From assembly GCA_938084195.1 (NCBI GenBank), contig CALKDJ010000178.1, positions 1 to 5,274 of the forward strand: a stretch of DNA of 5,274 bases, read 5' to 3'. The notes beneath the pieces are model-generated. The model was not told where the DNA came from. It worked only from the letters and a program-made list of their open reading frames with translations, and did not search any database. This document shows, in pieces, positions 1-5,118 of the stretch (its first letter is position 1; each line of letters opens with the position of its first letter). A program made the position numbers and the translations under genes. The DNA is from an uncultured Methylophilaceae bacterium. Lineage in GTDB: Bacteria > Pseudomonadota > Gammaproteobacteria > Burkholderiales > Methylophilaceae.

Positions 1-1
1 T

Positions 2-19
2 AAAAAGGTATCTGCATGA
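2..19 (+). CDS. 3' end of upstream gene, probably dndD (only last codons visible)
   Basis: The frame starting at base 2 reads Lys-Lys-Val-Ser-Ala and stops at TGA 17-19, overlapping the dndE ATG at 16-18 in an ATGA junction. This is typical of coupled genes in one operon. In known dnd clusters the gene before dndE is normally dndD, so a DndD C-terminus is the likely identity, but five residues cannot prove it. The other forward frames are also compatible with an upstream gene ending at or near the edge: one has a TAA at 1-3, the other a TGA at 21-23. The choice of frame rests on the overlap pattern alone. Confidence 0.3.
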   Translation, partial: KKVSA

Positions 20-396
20 TTGAACAAGTTCGAGTTTCTGAAAGAGCAAGGGTACAACTTATTAACATTAAGAGAAGAACTGGTGTGCAAAATTGGAATA
101 TTATTTGTCGGTGGGCACTTGCTATTTCTCTTAAAGATAAGAATAAACCAGCTGTTGAAAATATTCCTGCTGATAGCTCCATTGAGATGACCTGGAGAAC
201 CTTTGGTGGCACATATGAAAAGATTTATATGGGACTTTTGATACAAAGACTCATTGAAGACAAGGTGGAAATAACAAAAGAAAATGTAAACTTATATTTT
301 AGAGTACATCTTCACAGGGGGATTTCATTCTTAACAAGTGGTAAATCAAAAAAACTAAAAGATTACCTAAGAGATGGTATTGGTACAAATTCCTGA
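16..396 (+). CDS. dndE: DNA sulfur modification protein DndE
   Basis: DndE is the small DNA-binding member of the DndABCDE machinery, which replaces a non-bridging phosphate oxygen in the DNA backbone with sulfur. The E. coli homologue is a tetramer that binds nicked double-stranded DNA. The 126 residues match the family's usual length and carry its hallmark segments: an N-terminal basic stretch (IKRRTGVQNWNIICRWA, about 18-34), a central IPADSSIEMTWRTFGG (about 50-65) and the C-terminal FRVHLHRGISFL (about 95-106). The first ATG is supported by an AAGG Shine-Dalgarno at 5-8 with 7 bases of spacing, and by the ATGA overlap with the preceding frame. The gene looks complete. It ends at TGA 394-396, inside a perfect palindrome, and runs head-on into the - strand defence operon. 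The modification enzymes proper (DndA or a host cysteine desulfurase, DndC, DndD) would lie to the left, outside the window. Confidence 0.92.
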   Translation: MIEQVRVSERARVQLINIKRRTGVQNWNIICRWALAISLKDKNKPAVENIPADSSIEMTWRTFGGTYEKIYMGLLIQRLIEDKVEITKENVNLYFRVHLHRGISFLTSGKSKKLKDYLRDGIGTNS

Positions 397-411
397 ATTC
401 AGGAATTTGTA
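384..411. terminator. Perfect 28-bp palindrome between convergent operons, likely bidirectional terminator
   Basis: The 14-base half site TACAAATTCCTGAA is followed directly by its exact reverse complement, centred between 397 and 398. As RNA it can form a 12-bp stem with an AATT loop from either strand. The outer GG at 382-383 can also pair with CC at 413-414 if one A is bulged. It contains the dndE stop codon and fills most of the 24-bp gap before the stop of the opposing gene. Position and symmetry favour a bidirectional terminator, but no good run of T follows on either strand and the stem is AT-rich. A protein-binding operator or an RNA-stability hairpin remains possible. Confidence 0.5.
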
Positions 412-420
412 ACCTTATTA

Positions 421-876
421 TTAAAATTTCTTCTCTAATTCTTTAATTTGATCTAAACATTTATGTAAAAATGCTGAAGCATCCTTAGGTGATGCCATAA
501 GATTTTCGAGTATCTCAAAACCAGCATTTGCATATTCGTTTGAAAGGTTTCGCCCTGCCAAAGTTAATGAGTTGGTTTCTGGATCTATGTATTTTTCTAA
601 TAACTCAGACCTTATCCTTTGTTTATCATCATCTGGAATAGCTAGTAATTTTTTTCTAGAAATTAGTAAAAAATTAATAATTAATTTTTGTTGTTCCTTA
701 AATCCGTCTGGGAATGAATTATTAATATCTTTTCCGAAATCAGTAAAAGCACTGCTTTTTTTTGCAGTTAAGCCTACTAATAGAAATAAATAGTAAATAT
801 CAAGCTTTAAAACAAATGGCGATTTATTTACAATATCTTTCGTCCATTCATCTGCTTTTTTTGATAGTCTAAACAT
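421..876 (-). CDS. Dnd-operon-associated protein of unknown function, 151 aa
   Basis: I do not recognise this protein with certainty. It is 151 residues, soluble-looking and largely helical. It has a hydrophobic patch around 22-37 (KLDIYYLFLLVGLTAK) that is too short and interrupted for a convincing membrane anchor, and charged helices at the C-terminus (CLDQIKELEKKF). The opening pattern, a basic start followed by a hydrophobic D-x-Y-Y-L-F-L-L-x-G-L stretch, loosely recalls small dnd-associated accessory proteins; this is impression, not a match. It is the last gene of the operon. Its ATG overlaps the ATPase stop as TAATG and has a GAGGA Shine-Dalgarno at 883-887, so it is translationally coupled to the ATPase. 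It ends with two consecutive TAA codons (421-423, then 418-420). The location argues for a partner of the ATPase or helicase. The coding strand has an A8 run at 756-763. Confidence 0.8.
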   Translation of the reverse strand: MFRLSKKADEWTKDIVNKSPFVLKLDIYYLFLLVGLTAKKSSAFTDFGKDINNSFPDGFKEQQKLIINFLLISRKKLLAIPDDDKQRIRSELLEKYIDPETNSLTLAGRNLSNEYANAGFEILENLMASPKDASAFLHKCLDQIKELEKKF

Positions 877-2210
877 TAGTCATCCTCAGGTAGACCCTGG
901 ACCTTAGAGAAAAATTCGAATCCTGGTACCCATGCAGAATTATTTAGTTCAACAAAACCTGTTGGTGGATTGTCAAAATAATGTTGGTAGAAACCGCATT
1001 TTCTCAGAATTGTTTGTACTTTAATGTCAGGAGCTGAATGTTTATTTAATGTTTCTCCAAACCATTCACGTTCACCACCTTGAATAAGGCTGACATATTG
1101 ACATGGAAATTTACTAATCATTTTGGCGACATTTTGCCTGTACTGTTGGCCAATCTTACCTGCAGGGCTATCTACTACAAAGGGAAATTGGTTTACTTCA
1201 TCTGCCATTTCTAAAGCAGAGCTTAGAAATATATATGCAAGAGTAAGTGTTTGTCCTTCACTTGCCCCAGAATGAACTATTGCCTCATCTTCTATTTTAA
1301 CAGTTATTGGATCGTCAGTAATAATTTTTGTTAAACGACTATTCATTTCGTCAACTAACCCACTCTTTAACTTTGAGCCACTTTCATTTTTAAAGCGAAT
1401 TAAAAGAGTTTTTAATTTTCCTATTTTTTTATCTAAATCTCTTAAGCGAGAACTCAAACCGAGCTGTTGAGTGAAATCCTTTATTAGTGCATCTATCGCT
1501 GGTCCACTTTTAATATCCTTAACTCTTGTCTTTTGATCAACATCTCTATCCATCTCATCGAAATCATTTATAGGAATTTCAGCTCTCGATATTTTATTTC
1601 TTTCTTCTTCTATATCATTTTCAATATCTTGAAGCGATCTACCAGTTAAATCTTTAGCCTGATCTCTTAAGTGTTCCAAATTTCTTTGGGTAATTAATAA
1701 ATTATTATTATTTTCTTTTACTTTATTAGTTAACTCTTCAATTTTTTTACTTTTTTGTCCTGAATCATCTTCAATATTTATTTGAACGTCCGTTTTCATG
1801 CTATTTAAAAATTGAGTTAAATCTGAACCAATATAATTATTTGAATTTTCTATAATTATTTTTTGTCTTTCTTTAGTCATTGGTTCATTACAAATACACT
1901 TTGGCTCTTTAACTAGATCTTTAAAAAATTCTTTCGTAGAATGTTCAGGTATCTTAAGCTTTTCTAGATTGCTCTTAAATATTTTATAACTATCGGCAAT
2001 TTTTTTTGAAATATTACTTGGGTATTTAAGTAAATCTAAGAGCTCTTTATCATTATTTTCTATTGCCTCTTTTAAATCGTTCTCTTTTTTTTCTTCATTT
2101 TTAATATCTTCAATTATTTTTGTTTGTTTTTTATCAAATTGGTTTTTTTCTTTTTTTAATTGCTCCAATGATTTATTTGAATCTACAATTTGTTTTTGTG
2201 ATTTTCGCAC
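876..2210 (-). CDS. C-terminal part of the split ATPase (hook, signature, Walker B)
   Basis: If translated separately from the GTG at 2208-2210, this gives 444 residues. Residues 1-60 and about 150-210 are Lys/Glu/Asn-rich coiled coil. Between them the hook region has KCICNEPM, with Cys105 and Cys107, as in the turn of Rad50-like zinc hooks although with CxC rather than CxxC. The ATPase half follows: SEGQTLTLAYIFLSSA (318-333) in the place of the ABC signature helix, Walker B FPFVVDSP (342-349) with Asp347, and LIQGGEREW (375-383). It contains no Walker A, so it cannot be an ATPase unless it meets the N-terminal part. Upstream of the GTG there is no clear Shine-Dalgarno and no in-frame ATG before residue 111. 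Independent translation would therefore rely on reinitiation 24 bases after the TAA. An A8 run (2000-2007) and two A7 runs (2143-2149, 2151-2157) lie in its coding strand. Confidence 0.7.
   Translation of the reverse strand: MRKSQKQIVDSNKSLEQLKKEKNQFDKKQTKIIEDIKNEEKKENDLKEAIENNDKELLDLLKYPSNISKKIADSYKIFKSNLEKLKIPEHSTKEFFKDLVKEPKCICNEPMTKERQKIIIENSNNYIGSDLTQFLNSMKTDVQINIEDDSGQKSKKIEELTNKVKENNNNLLITQRNLEHLRDQAKDLTGRSLQDIENDIEEERNKISRAEIPINDFDEMDRDVDQKTRVKDIKSGPAIDALIKDFTQQLGLSSRLRDLDKKIGKLKTLLIRFKNESGSKLKSGLVDEMNSRLTKIITDDPITVKIEDEAIVHSGASEGQTLTLAYIFLSSALEMADEVNQFPFVVDSPAGKIGQQYRQNVAKMISKFPCQYVSLIQGGEREWFGETLNKHSAPDIKVQTILRKCGFYQHYFDNPPTGFVELNNSAWVPGFEFFSKVQGLPEDD
883..887 (-). promoter_or_regulatory. 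Shine-Dalgarno GAGGA for the 151-aa gene
   Basis: GAGGA lies 6 bases before the ATG at 874-876, inside the last codons of the ATPase. It fixes this start and, with the TAATG overlap, indicates coupled translation. Confidence 0.75.
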
Positions 2211-2234
2211 TTCATCTTGTAGCTGTTTTTTTCT

Positions 2235-2237
2235 TTA
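2235..2237 (-). other. In-frame TAA interrupting the ATPase frame
   Basis: The codons around it read Ala-Leu-Lys-stop-Arg-Lys-Lys-Gln-Leu-Gln. The frame is identical before and after, so no indel is involved and a single substitution restores it. TAA also ends the helicase gene, the EF-hand gene, the ATPase itself and the 151-residue gene, so reassignment of TAA is excluded. An A7 run follows within a few bases on the coding strand, but slippage there would change the frame and could not bypass this stop. Confidence 0.9.
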
Positions 2238-2873
2238 TTTAAGAGCTTTAATTTTGTTTTCTATTAGAGTAATTTGCCCCTTATCTGATTTTTTTACAGT
2301 AGAGCGATCTTTTTCTGCTTGAAAAAATGTATCTAGAGATTCTATAATCTTATCAAAGTGATCCAATTGGCAAATTGTATTTATTGATTTTTCGGCTTCT
2401 TTACTCATCCGGTCTTCTTCAACAAGAGATTTTGCGAATTCCCCATTAAATATATAAAGATCGACAAAGTCTTTTTTTAAATAAGGTTTTGCTTCAAGTG
2501 GAACGTGATAATCGTATGAATGTCCTTTTAGTCCTCCTGACACTTCAAACTTAATAGATTTATCAACAAAGTTTAGATGTAAAATAAAATCATATATCTC
2601 TGCATCAAAAGATACTTGTAAATCAAACCTTCCCTCACCCTTATGGAACTCATCATTGGATTTTCTTTCAAATTTATGCCAATTATCCTCAATCATAGAT
2701 GAGTCACCTGTAAGACATACTTTTATTAAGTTATGTGTTGTGGTTTTACCGCCCCCGCTATCTAACCAAAACAGGCCAATCCTATATGGCTTGGTGGCAG
2801 TCTGCATTAGATCAACATCTTGATCCGCTCCAGCTATACCAACTGACTTCCATTTACGAATTAATATTTTCAT
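2235..2873 (-). CDS. N-terminal part of the split ATPase (Walker A)
   Basis: These 212 residues form the N-terminal ATPase lobe and the start of the coiled coil. The P-loop is WLDSGGGKTTT (36-46), with Lys43 and Thr44. The first glycine of the usual GxxxxGK[ST] is replaced by Leu37, so it is a slightly degenerate Walker A. LYIFNGEFAKSL (139-150) corresponds to the FDGE-like element typical of DndD and related ATPases. From about 160 on, the chain becomes helical and charged and then stops abruptly at TAA in mid coil. The ATG overlaps the end of the 69-residue gene (ATGA). The Shine-Dalgarno is poor and a small hairpin (2874-2891) sits directly in front of the start, so initiation probably depends on coupling to the upstream gene. 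DndD-like ATPases act on DNA with ATP; the exact role in this restriction-side operon is inferred. Confidence 0.8.
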   Translation of the reverse strand: MKILIRKWKSVGIAGADQDVDLMQTATKPYRIGLFWLDSGGGKTTTHNLIKVCLTGDSSMIEDNWHKFERKSNDEFHKGEGRFDLQVSFDAEIYDFILHLNFVDKSIKFEVSGGLKGHSYDYHVPLEAKPYLKKDFVDLYIFNGEFAKSLVEEDRMSKEAEKSINTICQLDHFDKIIESLDTFFQAEKDRSTVKKSDKGQITLIENKIKALK

Positions 2874-3079
2874 TCTTGGTCTTCACCAAGATTTTTGTCT
2901 TCTCTGAGTTTATAACTATTTATAATCGTTTCAGCCATCGGCATCTTTTCTTCTGCGGATCTTTCCTTCTCATTTAGAAATTTTAGATATTCAACTAAAG
3001 AATTATATAGATCGAGTTGCCCTTCTTCTCTGCAAATGTCATTAATGGTTTTTTTTGTAACTTTTAAAATTTCTGCCAT
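2870..3079 (-). CDS. Small Dnd/DNA-modification-system-associated protein, 69 aa
   Basis: A complete 69-residue gene set between the helicase and the ATPase. The sequence has a basic N-terminus (ILKVTKKTINDIC), a central helix rich in Leu and Tyr (LDLYNSLVEYLKFLNEKE, about 22-39) and a charged, acidic tail (REDKNLGEDQE). It has no signal peptide or membrane segment. Short proteins of this size and position are known beside DNA-modification-linked helicase/ATPase modules and are annotated only as associated small proteins, with no established biochemical role. Its start has a strong GAGAGGA Shine-Dalgarno at 3087-3093, 7 bases upstream and within the helicase 3' end; the gap to the helicase stop is 3 bases. 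Its TGA overlaps the ATPase ATG. An adaptor or clamp between helicase and ATPase is plausible but unproven. Confidence 0.85.
   Translation of the reverse strand: MAEILKVTKKTINDICREEGQLDLYNSLVEYLKFLNEKERSAEEKMPMAETIINSYKLREDKNLGEDQE
2874..2891 (-). promoter_or_regulatory. Hairpin directly in front of the ATPase start codon
   Basis: On the coding strand TCTTGGT, GAAG and ACCAAGA form a perfect 7-bp stem with a 4-base loop, ending on the base before the ATG at 2873-2871. It lies within the last codons of the 69-residue gene. It would cover the ribosome-binding region of the ATPase unless upstream translation opens it, which fits the ATGA coupling. It could also be chance, since it falls in coding sequence. 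Confidence 0.4.
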
Positions 3080-3082
3080 CTC

Positions 3083-5113
3083 TTATTCCTCTCTTTTATT
3101 TTTTGCTAGCTCGGTTAACCATTTCATTCGGACAGTATCTGACTTCTCCTCATCTCCTTCTTCCTCTATGGTACAAAAATCTAGGAGGAAAGCCCTTTTA
3201 TCTGGGTTCGCCTCCTCTGTCCTTAATGCTCTTCCTAATCTTTGGATAGTTTCTCTAGGATTTACCGCTGAAGCAAAAATAATAATACTATTTAATGATG
3301 AAAGATCAATACCTTGAGACACCTTGCGACATGTTATTAAACACTCAATAGAATTATCTGCTAGCTTTTCAAGATTTTCGGTACTTTTCGTATTTATAAA
3401 TTTATTGTAGCTCGTAAAACCTCTCTCATTAATTATTTTAATCACCTTTTCTCCAAAAGATTCACTGTTAACAAAAATAATTGATCTATTTAAATTTCCA
3501 ATTCCTTCTGTTTTAAGAAAGCTATCAAATGCAAGCAACATATTCTCTGATTCTTTTTTTACATTCGCCATCTGCATTGCTGCATCTTTTTCAGATAATC
3601 TTCGACTTGGGTCTTTTGAATGAAGTTGACCTATAATGCGCTTTATTTCTTGTTTATCTTCATCTGTTAATTCAAAAAATAAAGGCTTATAGTCGAACTC
3701 GACCAAAATTCCTCTCTTAATCGCATCACCAATCTTAAACTCAAAAATAATTGGTCCAATCTCAGAATATAAAAAATCTGTCCCTTCATCATCAAATTTT
3801 CCGCGGTCTGGGGTAGCACTGAGCCCAAGTCGATAGGTAAATTTTTGATGGTAGCCTTTTGTTGACTCTTGTCTTGACGCCGCAGCCATATCATGAACTT
3901 CATCATAAACAATAAGTGTTCTTTTTGATCTTTCTTCAGGATAAAAGCGCATAAATTCACCTAACTGATCACTCGTTATTAATAGAACTCTGTCTTCTGA
4001 ATTTGTAATAAAATTTTGCATTTGCCATTTTTTATCATAATGTCTTATCACAACCCGCTTACTCATCTCCTCATCTTTACTTAACGACTCATCCCATTGC
4101 GAGAGAAGTGGATTTCCTACCATCGTTATTACGACACTATCAATTAAATTATCTTTAAATAATCGATTGGCAATACTAATTGCAGTTGAAGTTTTTCCTG
4201 TACCAGTAGCCATGGCTAAAATACCAGCCTTTTTCTTTAAAAATATCTTTAATGCTTCATCTTTATGACGCCATTTTTTTTCATCATTTATAGGTTCTGG
4301 TGTTGGTTTTGGTGGTGAAGGTTGCGGCGGTATATCTGGTTTATGATGAGGACCTCGTATTTTTTTATTTTTATCAGCTGATTCTCTTATTTTTTCTAAT
4401 AGCTCTTTACTTAGATCTCTAATAAGAAGATTATCATTCTCACACTCCCAGTCTTGATCTATTCTTTTTATTCTCGATTCAGCCCATTTGCCTTCAATAT
4501 CCTTTTTCCAGGATTTATATACACTGGCATGCTCACCGTGATCCTGAAGGCTCCCTTGTGTTTCATTAAAAGAGCCATCAAAAACTACTTTTTTTTCATC
4601 TTCAAAAACAAAATAACCCCTCTTGACATGATAAAGATGTGAATGTTTATCTACATCTTCTTCAGTTGGCCAAGGATCGGGCCATGTATCTTTCTTCTTA
4701 ATTGCAATCTTAATGATCAATTGGTTATTAGCTACAAGATAAGCAAGCATTTCTGATGCCAGGTATTTTTTATGTTGAGGATTTTCTTTGTATTTTAATG
4801 CCTTACGAAGAATATCCTCTTGATATCTTTGGATTGTCTCTATTCTTTCTTCTGGTGTTATATTGCTTTGCAGAAGATTGATCATACCACTGTCATTAAT
4901 AACTGGACTGCATAAAATTTCAATTTTTACGTTATTTTGTATGACATGGTAGAGTGCGTCGGCATAAGTCAAAAAAGATGAACTTGCAAAAAATGCTGTG
5001 CCTCTTCTGTATCTTGTACATTCTTTTAGGCAGGTAAGTATTAACTGATCTCCTATAGATTGGCGATCATTTTCATAATAGTTCTTCAGGCGTAAAATAC
5101 TTTCACTAGGCAT
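3083..5113 (-). CDS. PLD-like nuclease / superfamily 2 helicase fusion, candidate phosphorothioation-system restriction enzyme
   Basis: A complete 676-residue protein in three parts. Residues 1 to about 215 form a phospholipase-D-like domain: YHVKRG with His162 and Lys164, then FDGSFNETQGS with Gly180, Ser181, Asn183 and Glu184. The Asp of a full HKD motif is not at its usual place, and only one HxK is seen, so an active site would need a dimer as in BfiI-type nucleases. A Pro-rich linker follows (about 259-275). Residues about 280-676 are the helicase: motif I ATGTGKT (302-308), motif II DEVH (404-407), motif III LSATPDR (431-437), SQGIDLSS (599-606) and motif VI QRLGRALR (624-631). Such helicases occur next to dnd genes and are annotated as phosphorothioation-system restriction enzymes; that assignment here rests on domain order and the dndE neighbourhood. 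The ATG has a GAGGGG Shine-Dalgarno 8 bases upstream, inside the preceding gene. It presumably scans or unwinds unmodified invading DNA and cuts or blocks it. Confidence 0.88.
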   Translation of the reverse strand: MPSESILRLKNYYENDRQSIGDQLILTCLKECTRYRRGTAFFASSSFLTYADALYHVIQNNVKIEILCSPVINDSGMINLLQSNITPEERIETIQRYQEDILRKALKYKENPQHKKYLASEMLAYLVANNQLIIKIAIKKKDTWPDPWPTEEDVDKHSHLYHVKRGYFVFEDEKKVVFDGSFNETQGSLQDHGEHASVYKSWKKDIEGKWAESRIKRIDQDWECENDNLLIRDLSKELLEKIRESADKNKKIRGPHHKPDIPPQPSPPKPTPEPINDEKKWRHKDEALKIFLKKKAGILAMATGTGKTSTAISIANRLFKDNLIDSVVITMVGNPLLSQWDESLSKDEEMSKRVVIRHYDKKWQMQNFITNSEDRVLLITSDQLGEFMRFYPEERSKRTLIVYDEVHDMAAASRQESTKGYHQKFTYRLGLSATPDRGKFDDEGTDFLYSEIGPIIFEFKIGDAIKRGILVEFDYKPLFFELTDEDKQEIKRIIGQLHSKDPSRRLSEKDAAMQMANVKKESENMLLAFDSFLKTEGIGNLNRSIIFVNSESFGEKVIKIINERGFTSYNKFINTKSTENLEKLADNSIECLITCRKVSQGIDLSSLNSIIIFASAVNPRETIQRLGRALRTEEANPDKRAFLLDFCTIEEEGDEEKSDTVRMKWLTELAKNKREE
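3087..3093 (-). promoter_or_regulatory. Shine-Dalgarno GAGAGGA for the 69-aa gene
   Basis: A strong site 7 bases before the ATG at 3077-3079, lying in the last codons of the helicase gene. It supports the reality of the small gene and its chosen start. Confidence 0.8.
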
Positions 5114-5118
5114 AATAT

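Larger units (their letters stand above)
876..2873 (-). pseudogene. DndD/Rad50-like coiled-coil ATPase gene interrupted by one in-frame stop
   Basis: Read as one unit, this is a 665-codon frame for an SMC/Rad50-type ATPase with its two half-sites at opposite ends of a long coiled coil. Walker A is at codons 40-44, an IFNGE element lies around 141-145, and a Cys-x-Cys hook sits near the middle of the coil. The signature-like SEGQ is around codons 539-542 and Walker B (FVVDSP) around 565-570. The total length suits a DndD-like protein. Codon 213 is TAA (2235-2237), and the frame then continues unchanged as R-K-K-Q-L-Q-D-E before a GTG at 2208-2210. No second lesion is visible, and both flanks read as the same Lys/Gln/Glu-rich coiled coil. 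The simplest explanation is one substitution (CAA, AAA or GAA to TAA). Whether it is a true pseudogene, a sequencing error or a working two-piece ATPase cannot be told from sequence alone. The start overlaps the previous gene by ATGA and the end overlaps the next by TAATG. Confidence 0.75.

Noticed and set aside
572..793. Open + strand frame of 73 codons opposite the 151-aa gene
   Set aside because: Antisense to a gene with a good Shine-Dalgarno and TAATG coupling; no independent evidence.
2235..2237. Reassigned TAA codon or programmed frameshift as explanation of the ATPase break
   Set aside because: TAA ends at least four other genes here, and the frame is the same on both sides, so neither recoding by a variant genetic code nor frameshifting fits.
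2735..2977. Open + strand frame of about 80 codons across the ATPase start and the 69-aa gene
   Set aside because: It lies antisense to two well-supported coupled genes, has no family resemblance, and its composition is that expected of a mirrored coding region.
3036..3317. Open + strand frame of about 93 codons over the helicase 3' end
   Set aside because: Antisense to helicase motif VI coding sequence; the Ser/Phe-rich translation is typical of a shadow of Lys/Glu-rich coding sequence.
3667..3960. Second - strand frame of about 97 codons inside the helicase gene
   Set aside because: It is out of frame within the DEVH-to-SATP region of an intact helicase, with no ribosome site or recognisable domain.
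4454..4642. Open + strand frame of 62 codons with an aromatic-rich translation
   Set aside because: Antisense to the conserved PLD-like motif; shadow frame.
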